Shown here: positions 49,571 through 58,466 of the stretch, piece after piece
Position numbering within the stretch: position 1 is the stretch's first letter
Layout: each line of letters begins with the position of its first letter
Assembly (NCBI GenBank): GCA_947492905.1
Contig: CANLOL010000001.1
Span: 2,210,578 to 2,274,577 of the forward strand
From: an uncultured Sphingorhabdus sp.
Lineage (GTDB): Bacteria > Pseudomonadota > Alphaproteobacteria > Sphingomonadales > Sphingomonadaceae
Reading direction: 5' to 3'
DNA: 64,000 nt
Translations under genes and position numbers: made by a program
Notes under the pieces: generated by a model
The model's input: only the letters and a program-made list of their open reading frames with translations
Told to the model about the DNA's origin: nothing
Databases searched by the model: none

Positions 49571-52500
49571 ATGCCGCAATCGAAATATTTTGATACAATA
49601 ATGGCCGCAATCGCAAAAGATGCTGATTATCCTAATGGCCAACTCCAGCCTTTTGATTTTAAGAGCCTAGCTTCAAACGGCATGATAGCAAAGCTAAAAA
49701 GTCGCGCAATACAACCTGCGATCAAAATACTATATCGCGGTGCACGGGCTTTCTTTCCTATATTCAACTTCAACGGTTTCACTCATGTTGTGCGTGATAG
49801 CGAGGTACGGCAGATACTATCTCGACCTATGGATTTTCAAGTCCCATTTGGACCAGAGATGAAAGAATTAGCTGGTGGTGCAACCTTTGTTCTTGGCTTA
49901 GAAGGTGAAGAACAATCACGTCAAAATACATTGATACGCAAAATAATATTACCCTCAGATGTTGAACGCATATTAAACCTAACCCGCAAATTTGGTGAAG
50001 CTTTGCTGGAAAATAGCGCTGGCGAAATCGATGCGATGAATGATTATATCAAACGGGTAATTAGCGAGACCTGTATCCGCTATTTTGGCTTTTCTACTGA
50101 TCAAGCCGATGAATTTGCTGATTGGACAATCTCTAGCTCAGCGATATTATTTGCTGATCCTTTTGGTGACCCTAAGATACGTAAATTAGCGCTAAATGGT
50201 TCAGTCCGCCTGTGCGCTTTAATCGATGATTCAGTAGCCCGCATAAAAACTACCAAATCATATAATGCAGTATTTGATTTTAATGAAGCCACATTGATAG
50301 AGAGATTGTTGTTTTTGCAAGAACAGCAAAAAGATAGTGACCCAATCTCACATGCAGAAATCAGAGCAATTCTATATGGTTTGGCCACAGGTTTCATTCC
50401 TACAAATGGATTGGCCGGCGGTAAAATATTAGAAGAATTGGTCAGACGTCCAGATGCATTAAAAATGGCAATTACTGCCGCCAGAAATGATGACCGTGAT
50501 GCTTTGCGTAAGATCGTATTAGAGGCTGGCCGACTTAACCCAGCATTGTCCCCAGGGCAGTGGAGATATTGCCCCAAAGATACATATATTGAAGTTGGAA
50601 ATAGCAAAAAAACCATCAAAGCAGGAACATTGCTGCTTATATCCACAATGTCGGCGATGCGTGACAGAAGGGCCTATCCAAAACCATATGATTTTTGGCC
50701 AGATCGCGTCGATGCATCGGGGCAATGGGTAGAACCTGATCTTATTTTTGGTAGCGGTGTTCATGAATGTATTGGCAAATATTTAGCAACTGAACAAATT
50801 ACTGAGTCACTGAGGGTTTTACTCTCGCAAAATAAAATTCGCCCTGCTGGGAAAAAAGGTCGGATGCAGTCTATAGGTATTTTTCCGCGGCATTTGGATA
50901 TGGTGTATGAAACACCATCATCCACTCAATCAATGTTTATTGTTCTAGCTGATATTATGGATGGCATTAACAAAGAGCAGGCAGATGCAAATCTATCTCA
51001 ATTGGGGCATCCTGCCGATAAAGCCATCCAAGTAGCTTTAGATAAGACGGACATTGTTCATTTTGCTTCGCTTTCTAGTATCGCAACGGAAAAAGGGCTG
51101 AAGCTTGCATTTGAATTGAGCGTAGATGGTGAAGCCGCCGATGCCTTGTCTAAAATTTCCGTAATTGCTCATGATTATTTGAGACCTGCATTTGAAATGG
51201 CGGGTTTGACCGATGAAGAAAATTTATATGATTTTATGATAGCGCGTATCGTTAACCTGCATTTAAAACCATGGGGCGCAACGGGAATTAATTATAATGG
51301 ATTAAGCGAATTTCCAATCCTCAAAGTCAAGAAACAAAGACGCTTCTCTGAGTTTGCAGGACGCGTGCTGCGGAATTATGTGACCACAGAAACTGCGCGA
51401 GGCAATCATCCCACGCTGATATTATCACATTTCCGACGTATATTGCGACAAGATATAGCGTTAAAAGCGCAAGCAACATCAGAGCAATTGTCATTGATGC
51501 AAGAGGCGCAAGATGAGGGATATGATGCATTTTATCTCACTACTGAGAAAATGCGTCTGAAACTCACTGCCTATCGAGAAAAAAGCCACTTTGAAAAAGC
51601 GATCCAATATTTTCAATCGAGTGACTTTCGCCCTTATCTCTTATCCTTTTTTGGCATGACAACATTATCTACTATATTGTTCTGGCCAGCCATTGGCGGA
51701 TCAATTTTTGCTAAGATCTTGATTGTGCCCTTATTAGCACTACTCTCTGTTATTGCTGTTCTTTTAACAGGTTTTGCAATATTCATAGCAATATTACGCT
51801 ATCATGAACGCAAAGATAAGCCCTTTGAACATAAAGCTCCTTTATCAAAATTACGCGCCATAATGGAAGGCGAAAACCATTCCGGTTATGAACAAAATCA
51901 TGTGATGGCGGTAGGGCAATTGAAAGCTGGTATATTCCGAAAACTGATCCACGCATTATCTTTATGGATGATTGGAATGTCAGTAAAACACTGGTTTAGA
52001 AAAGGCTTGGTTAATCATATGGGCAGCATTCATTATGCCCGATGGTGGCGTATCCCAGGAACAAATTCTGTCTCATTTTATTCTAATTTTGATGGCAGCT
52101 GGGAAAATTATTTGGAAGATTTCATCATGCGCAATCGTTGGGGGCAAAGCGCAGGCTGGAGCAATTGGCAGGGTTTTCCCGAAACACGCTATTTGGTTAT
52201 GGGCGGTGCAGCTGATGCCAATGGTTTTAAAAAATGGGTGCGTATCGTTCAACAAATTGCGCCTTTTTGGTATTCACGATTCCCCGATATTACCACCGAC
52301 AGAATTCGCAGCAATGCCATAGTGCATATTGGAGCTGGATTAGCCGAATCCTCGACCGAAGCAGAGGAATGGCTTCGCTGTTTTGGCTCTATGCCGCGCA
52401 TTGAGAATCGGGTTGAAAGCGACGAGGTGCAAGCATTGGTTTTTCGCGGTATGAAGAACTTACCCTATTCAAAATGCTTATCCATAAAATTACCAAAGGA

Positions 52501-54154
52501 TAGGTCAGACTTAGGAGAATGGCTTTGCTGGATACGCGGCAAAGCTATGCGCGCTGAAGGCTTAATTCCCAATGGTGATGAAGACGCAATTGCACTATTA
52601 ATCGCTGAAGGAATTTTGGTACCTGTGCCGCGTCCCGAGGGTCAAGAAGATGAATATGCACTAGCCCATTCTATGACCATCACATTTGGCGATAGGCCCT
52701 TAGATGGAGGGAAATCTTGTAGAGATGCAAACAATGATTGCCCTTCGCAGCGCGATGCAAAAGCATCTATGACACAAGCCCTTATTTTCGGCTTATCGGC
52801 TGCTGGAATAGCAAAATTCAACACATCAAATAGCAATGCAAAACCGCTCGAAAACTATTTCCCAGAATCTTTTCAAATGGGCATGGCAGGACGTAGCCGT
52901 ATATTGGGCGACGTTGGCGTGAATGATCCAAAGCATTGGCGATGGAATGATGATATTCGCAATGACAATGCGTCCGAAGCGGTTTTGATGCTCTATGCTA
53001 GTGATACCACATCATTAGAACGAATGCTGCAAACCCATATTGCATTATTAGAAAATCATGGTGGATCATTCATATCACAAACAAACTGCGCACCTGCTTG
53101 GCATGATAACGAAAAAGCTAATTTTGAGCATTTTGGCTATCGTGATGGTATCTCCCAGCCCGTGATAAAAGGAAGCAGCCGAAGCATGAAAGGTGTTCCA
53201 GAGCGCGATATATTAGAGGCTGGAGAATTCATAATGGGTTATCCCGATAGTATGGGTCATTATCCAGCATCACCTTTATTGTCCCCAGAGGCAGATATGG
53301 GCGGCGCCTTACCAGTCATGATCGATGATAATTTGTCCAAATATCCTGATTTTGGAGATAAAAGTTTAACCGATGTCCCACGTGATTTGGGCCGTAATGG
53401 AAGTTTTTTAGTTATCCGTGAATTAAAGCAAGATGTAGAAGGGTTTGAGAATTTTGTTCAAAGCACAGCCGAAAAACTCAACAGCGGTTCCTTAACAGAT
53501 TTATATAAAGTTGTCGGCCAAAACCCAGATACAGAATGGGTGAAAGCCAAATTAATGGGCCGCTGGACCAATGGTCGTCCGATGATTGATAATCCAGTTT
53601 TCAAACCTTCAAATGCTAATACTCTGCTTGCTGAGACGGAAAATGATTTCAGCTATGGAGAGGATGACCCCCAAGGGTTAGCCTGTCCCTTTGGATCACA
53701 TATCCGCCGCACCAACCCGCGTGATAGCAAATTGCCAGGCGATAAAGGAGCATTGGAAATATCCAATAGACATCGCATTTTGCGACGCGGACGCCCCTAT
53801 AGTGATTCACAATCGGGCGAGAAAGGCTTACTGTTTGCTTGTTTTTGCGCTGATATTAATCGACAATTTGAATTTGTGCAGCAATTTTGGTCCAATGCTC
53901 CATCATTTCATGGCCTTAAAAATGAACCTGATCCGATCATTGGTTCATGTCCTATAAGTGCTCATGATGGTGAAACCAAAGACCGTGTTTTCACCATCCC
54001 AACAGCAGCAGGCCCTTTACAAATCGAGGGGTTAAAGAATTTTGTGCAAATGATGGGCGGTGGCTATTTCTTTGTGCCCAGCAAATCCGCACTCAGTTGG
54101 CTATCTGATACCGCACTTCATTCCCACACTATAGAAAATGAGGACCCATCATGA
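49571..54154 (+). CDS. Cytochrome P450 - DyP peroxidase fusion with a membrane segment
   Basis: The 1527-residue protein joins two haem enzymes. Residues 1-445 are a P450: ExxR at Glu318-Arg321 (EAGR) and the haem-Cys motif FGSGVHECIG with Cys400. The I-helix (268-290, ATGFIPTNGLAGG) lacks the acid-Thr pair used for O2 activation. A segment at 455-560 and one at 815-1000 (HYARWW, SNFDGSWENYLEDF) look like two related ferredoxin-like domains, with two membrane helices between (about 696-743). Residues 1040-1510 are a DyP-type peroxidase: distal Asp1192 in GYRDGISQP, haem-ligand His1377 in CPFGSHIRRTNPR, Arg1405-Arg1406 in ILRRGRPY. AGGAG lies five bases before the ATG, and the stop overlaps the next gene (ATGA). 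The substrates are unknown. Confidence 0.85.
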   Translation: MPQSKYFDTIMAAIAKDADYPNGQLQPFDFKSLASNGMIAKLKSRAIQPAIKILYRGARAFFPIFNFNGFTHVVRDSEVRQILSRPMDFQVPFGPEMKELAGGATFVLGLEGEEQSRQNTLIRKIILPSDVERILNLTRKFGEALLENSAGEIDAMNDYIKRVISETCIRYFGFSTDQADEFADWTISSSAILFADPFGDPKIRKLALNGSVRLCALIDDSVARIKTTKSYNAVFDFNEATLIERLLFLQEQQKDSDPISHAEIRAILYGLATGFIPTNGLAGGKILEELVRRPDALKMAITAARNDDRDALRKIVLEAGRLNPALSPGQWRYCPKDTYIEVGNSKKTIKAGTLLLISTMSAMRDRRAYPKPYDFWPDRVDASGQWVEPDLIFGSGVHECIGKYLATEQITESLRVLLSQNKIRPAGKKGRMQSIGIFPRHLDMVYETPSSTQSMFIVLADIMDGINKEQADANLSQLGHPADKAIQVALDKTDIVHFASLSSIATEKGLKLAFELSVDGEAADALSKISVIAHDYLRPAFEMAGLTDEENLYDFMIARIVNLHLKPWGATGINYNGLSEFPILKVKKQRRFSEFAGRVLRNYVTTETARGNHPTLILSHFRRILRQDIALKAQATSEQLSLMQEAQDEGYDAFYLTTEKMRLKLTAYREKSHFEKAIQYFQSSDFRPYLLSFFGMTTLSTILFWPAIGGSIFAKILIVPLLALLSVIAVLLTGFAIFIAILRYHERKDKPFEHKAPLSKLRAIMEGENHSGYEQNHVMAVGQLKAGIFRKLIHALSLWMIGMSVKHWFRKGLVNHMGSIHYARWWRIPGTNSVSFYSNFDGSWENYLEDFIMRNRWGQSAGWSNWQGFPETRYLVMGGAADANGFKKWVRIVQQIAPFWYSRFPDITTDRIRSNAIVHIGAGLAESSTEAEEWLRCFGSMPRIENRVESDEVQALVFRGMKNLPYSKCLSIKLPKDRSDLGEWLCWIRGKAMRAEGLIPNGDEDAIALLIAEGILVPVPRPEGQEDEYALAHSMTITFGDRPLDGGKSCRDANNDCPSQRDAKASMTQALIFGLSAAGIAKFNTSNSNAKPLENYFPESFQMGMAGRSRILGDVGVNDPKHWRWNDDIRNDNASEAVLMLYASDTTSLERMLQTHIALLENHGGSFISQTNCAPAWHDNEKANFEHFGYRDGISQPVIKGSSRSMKGVPERDILEAGEFIMGYPDSMGHYPASPLLSPEADMGGALPVMIDDNLSKYPDFGDKSLTDVPRDLGRNGSFLVIRELKQDVEGFENFVQSTAEKLNSGSLTDLYKVVGQNPDTEWVKAKLMGRWTNGRPMIDNPVFKPSNANTLLAETENDFSYGEDDPQGLACPFGSHIRRTNPRDSKLPGDKGALEISNRHRILRRGRPYSDSQSGEKGLLFACFCADINRQFEFVQQFWSNAPSFHGLKNEPDPIIGSCPISAHDGETKDRVFTIPTAAGPLQIEGLKNFVQMMGGGYFFVPSKSALSWLSDTALHSHTIENEDPS

Positions 54155-54843
54155 GCAAGGATGATTTTAGAGCACTTGAAGCCATGCTTCCCCAATATGT
54201 TAATGGTACGTTATCGACCGCAGATAGCGCACGTATTGATACAGCATTAGAGACATCATCTGATTTGCGTAATTCCCTAAGTAAAGAGAGAATAGTGCAA
54301 CAGAAAATCAAAAATGGCTTAGATAATATAACAGAAGAAAGCGAAAAAAATACCGATACCAGGTTGGAGGCTTTAATGGAAAAGACAAAAACCACTCCCC
54401 AAGAAAATAATGATCAAAACACCGATACAGCTAATAAAAATGATGAAAAACAATCATCTCTCACGGCAGCACTTTCCATATTAAATCCGCGTAGATGGCA
54501 TCCAGCTATGGCTCTTTCTTTGGCAATCGCATTACCAGCACAAGCATTGATAATTGGTGGTCAAGCAGCAACCATTGCTTCTTTAGAAGATGAAAATTTC
54601 CGCCTTGCATCTGGACCATGCAAAGACGAAAATATTAAAGGCGGAATATTGTTAGAATTTGTAGATGGCTCTTCTTGGCAAGATATTGCAAACTTGCTGG
54701 ATGAACAGGAACTTGCCATTTTCAAACAAGGCGGTTTTGGCGCACTCAATGTGCGTAGCAAAAAAGAAGGGCATGCATTAACATCGCAAATAGATGCGTT
54801 ACGAACATCGCCATTGGTGAACAGCGCAGAGCCTATTGGATGA
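54151..54843 (+). CDS. Membrane anti-sigma-like protein with subtilase-propeptide-like domain
   Basis: The 230-residue protein has an N-terminal cytoplasmic part (1-105) starting DFRALEAMLPQYVNGTLSTADSARIDTALETSSDLRNSL, a layout seen in anti-sigma factors without a Cys/His zinc motif. One membrane helix is at about 118-140. The periplasmic part (163-229), GGILLEFVDGSSWQDIANLLDEQ...FGALNVRSKKEGHALTSQIDALRTSPLVNSAEP, has the pattern of the propeptides of subtilisin-like proteases. The gene is translationally coupled to the P450-peroxidase and to the subtilase that follows. The anti-sigma role and its partner (the ECF factor at 46350-46895) are inferred from architecture and neighbourhood. Confidence 0.6.
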   Translation: MSKDDFRALEAMLPQYVNGTLSTADSARIDTALETSSDLRNSLSKERIVQQKIKNGLDNITEESEKNTDTRLEALMEKTKTTPQENNDQNTDTANKNDEKQSSLTAALSILNPRRWHPAMALSLAIALPAQALIIGGQAATIASLEDENFRLASGPCKDENIKGGILLEFVDGSSWQDIANLLDEQELAIFKQGGFGALNVRSKKEGHALTSQIDALRTSPLVNSAEPIG

Positions 54844-56456
54844 AAAACCATATAATCACAGCGAGTTTGATGGGATTATTGCTATTACCGCAATTGAGTG
54901 CTCAAGATCGCTCACGCTTCCAAATTGACCTAAATAAGGCGAAAGACAAAGCTAAAAAAGCTGAAGAGCTACTTAGCGATATAATCCCAAATAAAAATGA
55001 CAAAACGCCTAAAGATGATAAGCGACCTAGGGATGAAAATGCCGCTGAAGACAATCAAGCAGCTATAGAAAATAAATCTTCTATAGATGATTCCCCCTCT
55101 AAAACTGACCCCCAAAAAGAGAGACCTACAAAAGTTCAACCCCCTAAAGAACCATCCCCCAAAATTCCGAATACTAATACTGATAACTCGCCAATAGAAA
55201 TGATCGATGCCGATATTCCAAAATATGTATCGCGCCAAATTCTCTATTTCTCCAAAGCATCGCGCGCGGAGTTACAATTGATTGCGCATACCAATAATAT
55301 TGGCATCTTGGATATCGTGACATTAGATCAGATTGGGATATCAATGGTGCTAGGCATAATAGAAACCAATGATAATATTCAAAATGTCATACGCCGCATA
55401 AAGACACAAGAAGATGTAATCTGGTCACAGCCCAACCATTATTTTCAACTGCTAAACCAAGGATCAAATAGGCCAAAATCAGCCAGTACAACATCACGCG
55501 AGAAAGGGTTATCTTTGCATGGTATAATAAGCAGCTCATCGCAAAAGAATGGCACTATATTAATGATAGATAGCGCGGTCGATACGAACCATATATCCCT
55601 CAAAAATACAGATATTACGCAAAGCCTATATGGATCAAAAGGGATGCCCGATGCACATGGAACCGCTATTGCTGAATTATTGATCGGTGAAGGAGATTAT
55701 GGTGGAGTGGCAGCAGGAAGCAAACTTATTAGCTTGGCTGCATTTGAACCAACACAAAAGAATATATGGCTTTCTCAAACATTCCATTTGGCACGCGCAT
55801 TAAACGAAGCCGTGCGCCTACGTCCAAATGTGATAAACTTGTCTTTTGGTTCCAATTATGATGATCTTATTCTATCAATGCTGCTGAATAAAATGGAAGA
55901 AAAAGGCATTTGTATTGTATCAGCCGCCGGCAATGGTAACGGCGGAAAAGTCTTATTCCCCGCACGTCATAAAAACACATTGGCTATTACAGCAGTGGAT
56001 GGTCGCAAACGTATTTACAAATATGCATCAAAAGGGCCAGAGGTCGATATCGCTGCGTGGGGTGTGGATATGAATGCTGCTGTACCCAATGGGCGGCGCA
56101 CCGTGTCGGGAACATCCTTTGCAACAGCGATAGTTTCGGGATCATTGATGCAATTAGATGCTTGTAATGAAAACAGAAAACCCTCTAACATGCGAAAAAT
56201 AGTAACACAATATGCGCAAGATTTAGGCGATACAGGCCGAGATACTATTTTTGGTTATGGTTTGTTCCGTCTTGATAAATCGCAGGATGCTATAGTATCC
56301 ATGTCTATCAACCAGAACGAAGTATTAAAATCAAAAACAATGTCTCAAGAGGATTCAAAGTCGAATCTGTTATATTATCTATGGGGTATTGGCGTGCTTT
56401 GCCTAATTTTATTATTTGGATGGCACCGCCGTAAAAAATCTAAAGCAGCGCATTAA
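54840..56456 (+). CDS. Membrane-anchored subtilisin-like serine protease (S8)
   Basis: The 538-residue protein has a signal peptide (residues 1-21), a Lys/Pro/Asp-rich linker (about 30-120), a propeptide-like domain (about 128-205), and an S8 catalytic domain with Asp244 (MIDSAVD), His273 (DAHGTA), the oxyanion Asn365 (AAGNGNGG) and Ser426 (SGTSFATA). One C-terminal helix (510-528) followed by HRRKKSK anchors it, so the protease faces the periplasm. ATGA overlap with the anti-sigma-like gene. I infer it may cleave that neighbour's propeptide-like domain. Confidence 0.88.
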   Translation: MKNHIITASLMGLLLLPQLSAQDRSRFQIDLNKAKDKAKKAEELLSDIIPNKNDKTPKDDKRPRDENAAEDNQAAIENKSSIDDSPSKTDPQKERPTKVQPPKEPSPKIPNTNTDNSPIEMIDADIPKYVSRQILYFSKASRAELQLIAHTNNIGILDIVTLDQIGISMVLGIIETNDNIQNVIRRIKTQEDVIWSQPNHYFQLLNQGSNRPKSASTTSREKGLSLHGIISSSSQKNGTILMIDSAVDTNHISLKNTDITQSLYGSKGMPDAHGTAIAELLIGEGDYGGVAAGSKLISLAAFEPTQKNIWLSQTFHLARALNEAVRLRPNVINLSFGSNYDDLILSMLLNKMEEKGICIVSAAGNGNGGKVLFPARHKNTLAITAVDGRKRIYKYASKGPEVDIAAWGVDMNAAVPNGRRTVSGTSFATAIVSGSLMQLDACNENRKPSNMRKIVTQYAQDLGDTGRDTIFGYGLFRLDKSQDAIVSMSINQNEVLKSKTMSQEDSKSNLLYYLWGIGVLCLILLFGWHRRKKSKAAH

Positions 56457-56493
56457 ACCTAGTTGCATTGCATAATTTTAACATATCAACGCA

Positions 56494-56537
56494 ACAAAAA
56501 AGAACCGTCCCAATCGCAGTGATAGCAATTGGAACGG
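56494..56537 (-). terminator. Terminator downstream of the discoidin-like gene
   Basis: On the minus strand a 13-base stem (CCGTTCCAATTGC/GCGATTGGGACGG, two G-U pairs) is followed by TTCTTTTTTG. It lies 143 bases after the stop of the gene at 56680-57603. Confidence 0.72.
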
Positions 56538-56679
56538 CAGTCTAATTATCATGATCCGCGTTAGGATGAAATTGGATCATGAAACCGCGATCTATGTTAG
56601 GTGACCGTCGGCTTGGGAGAGACTGTTATTAGTTTGAACCGTCTGAGGTCGCATATTATACTTATGCAGCTATGGTTGG

Positions 56680-57603
56680 TTATTTGCGTACACGACGTGC
56701 ATTAGATTGATTTGCACGTGATGGTCGAGCAGACGTTTCTTTGTTATGACGTTTTGAAGAAATCATACAAATTTGATCAGCATGACCCGTGATAAAATTG
56801 TTGGTTTCCAACTTATTCTGGATCTGGACATTTTGTTGGGTTTGACGTCCATCAACATCAAATATCTCATAACAAACCAGATGGTCCTTATATTGCTTGG
56901 CCATATTGGCAGGAGTAGCTCCGCGCTTGTTTAAAGCAACTGGGTTACAGAGTTGTACTGGGTGTCCAATTACTGTTCTGCTTTGACCAAATTGATCCAC
57001 CATAGTGAAACGCTTGTTAGTTTCTTTTCCACGATGACCCATTAAATCATAACAGCGATACGCCTCGGCTTGTGGTGCTCTTGCTGGTGCACCTTGAAAA
57101 GCGACCTCTCGGATTTCTACTCTTCTGATGCTTGTGGTTGTGCGTACACTGTCTACGATCAAATCAACGCGTTTTACCCCTAATTTTGAAAAATTAGTGA
57201 TATGAGGTGCTACTTGACCGCTATTTGTAGTAAGACCAGTTACATCTGGTCCAATTACATTATTATTGGCATCATAAAACCGTAAACGATAATTTTGTAC
57301 ACCTTCTGCTCTTACATTAATATCATTCCACAAATAAAATGATGTTAGATCATAAGCTTGATCGAGTGTTAATGTGATAATACCTGTGCGACCATTACTG
57401 GCTTGATAACCATTAAATGGATCAGCATCAGAACTGTTGCCATCGACCATTTCTGATATAGGAAATCTGCTGGTACCATTACCCAAAATTGGATTTGCAG
57501 TGGCCGTTATTTTGCTTGGGCCTTGAATATTCTGAGCCATTACAGGTGTAGTGCTAATCATGCCAGCTACTGCCATCATGGCAAATTTTATTCGCTTGTT
57601 CAT
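56680..57603 (-). CDS. Secreted discoidin-like (F5/8 type C-like) protein
   Basis: The 307-residue product has a signal peptide (cleavage after VMAQ, about residue 24), then a domain with the look of an F5/8 type C/discoidin fold (about 28-170): RFPISEMVDGNSSDADPFNGYQASNGRTGIITLTLDQAYDLTSFYLWNDI, RRVEIREVAFQG. The rest has several Cys (CYDLMGHRG, LCNPVAL, CYEIFDVDG, CMISSK), suggesting disulfides, and a basic tail. The domain would bind carbohydrate or another ligand outside the cell. It is convergent to the subtilase gene with its own terminator. A 17-base inverted repeat (ATGGTC...GACCAT) lies upstream at 57658-57674. Confidence 0.6.
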   Translation of the reverse strand: MNKRIKFAMMAVAGMISTTPVMAQNIQGPSKITATANPILGNGTSRFPISEMVDGNSSDADPFNGYQASNGRTGIITLTLDQAYDLTSFYLWNDINVRAEGVQNYRLRFYDANNNVIGPDVTGLTTNSGQVAPHITNFSKLGVKRVDLIVDSVRTTTSIRRVEIREVAFQGAPARAPQAEAYRCYDLMGHRGKETNKRFTMVDQFGQSRTVIGHPVQLCNPVALNKRGATPANMAKQYKDHLVCYEIFDVDGRQTQQNVQIQNKLETNNFITGHADQICMISSKRHNKETSARPSRANQSNARRVRK

Positions 57604-57727
57604 ATCAAGTTGCTCCTTTTATCCATTTCAAAAGATAATTCTTATGAAAATCGAAGCATGGTCGTTTTGACCATTAAAAAGGTTCAATAAGCTCTAAAAA
57701 AAAAATACAAACCAAAGGAATTAAGCA

Positions 57728-57925
57728 TTGTATCTTGCTACGGAAATGACGGATATTAATCGCAGGTTAAACGCGGTCTGGGTTCGTAGGTCTCGGGCGC
57801 ATATTGAAAAAGTAAAGCGTCAGATTGCCCTTATTGATATACCCGTTGATAGCGTCATTCTTGAAACTGAATTTGTTGAGTTGAGCGAAACAGGATCACG
57901 CAATATTGGTGTCGATTATGGGAAT
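57728..57925 (+). pseudogene. Truncated secretin-like fragment
   Basis: A 66-codon stretch reads LNAVWVRRSRAHIEKVKRQ, IALIDIPVDSVILETEFVELSETGSRNIGVDYG, which matches the N1-N3 to barrel junction of GspD/PilQ-type secretins (LDxPxxxVxxExxIxEvse...lGvdw). No start of a full secretin and no barrel are present; downstream the frame runs into the cspA terminator. The short frame may be a decayed remnant. Length and the missing rest make a functional protein unlikely. Confidence 0.5.
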
Positions 57926-57934
57926 GGCGCAGGC

Positions 57935-57966
57935 AAAAAAAAGGCCAGCGCAAAGCCAGCCTTTTC
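57935..57966 (-). terminator. Terminator of cspA
   Basis: On the minus strand AAGGCTGGC pairs with GCTGGCCTT (two G-U pairs) over a five-base loop, followed by TTTTTT. It lies 22 bases after the cspA stop. Confidence 0.85.
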
Positions 57967-57987
57967 CCATAATATTTGCTCAGCAAA

Positions 57988-58194
57988 TTATGCAGATTGT
58001 AGATTTACAGCTGCTTGCTTGCCATTTTGACCGGTTTCGATCTCATAGCTTACGCGCTGATCTTTATCCAATGTTTGCATACCAGCTGCTTGTACTGCTG
58101 TGATATGCACAAAGCTATCATCGCCGCCATCTTCAGGAGCGATAAAGCCATAGCCTTTGTCTGAGTTGAAAAATTTTACTGTACCGATAGGCAT
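57988..58194 (-). CDS. cspA: Cold shock protein
   Basis: The 68-residue protein is a single cold shock domain: GTVKFFNSDKGYGFIAPEDGGDDSFVHITAVQAAGMQTL with both RNA-binding motifs (KGYGFI, FVH). It binds single-stranded nucleic acid and melts RNA structure. The 270-bp region upstream (58195-58466) contains only a long leader with several inverted repeats, fitting a regulated 5' UTR, though none of the known cold-shock motifs can be assigned. AAAGGAAAC lies before the ATG. Confidence 0.95.
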   Translation of the reverse strand: MPIGTVKFFNSDKGYGFIAPEDGGDDSFVHITAVQAAGMQTLDKDQRVSYEIETGQNGKQAAVNLQSA

Positions 58195-58466
58195 ATTAGT
58201 TTCCTTTATGAAACGAGTTTAACCCGCTGCAAAAGCGCAACGAGTCGGATCGCCGTTAGTCGTGTCGTGAAAGGAAAATAGTCTGCAGCCTAGCGGTTAG
58301 CTGCAATATTTGCAGAAAACATATAATGCGCCATAGTCCGTCGCAAATTCCGACGCTAGCATTTGATTATCTAGCAGCACTATAATAATATAGCAAATTA
58401 TGTATTGTTTCATTTAATTTACGACTATGTTACAGAGGGTTATATCAACAATAATGGTGAAATGAC

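Noticed and set aside
50101-50646. 181-codon minus-strand frame
   Set aside because: Antisense to the P450 half of the fusion; Ser-rich translation and no ribosome-binding site.
57926-58030. Extension of the secretin-like frame to 58030
   Set aside because: This part is the complement of the cspA terminator and 3' end; secretin resemblance stops near 57925.
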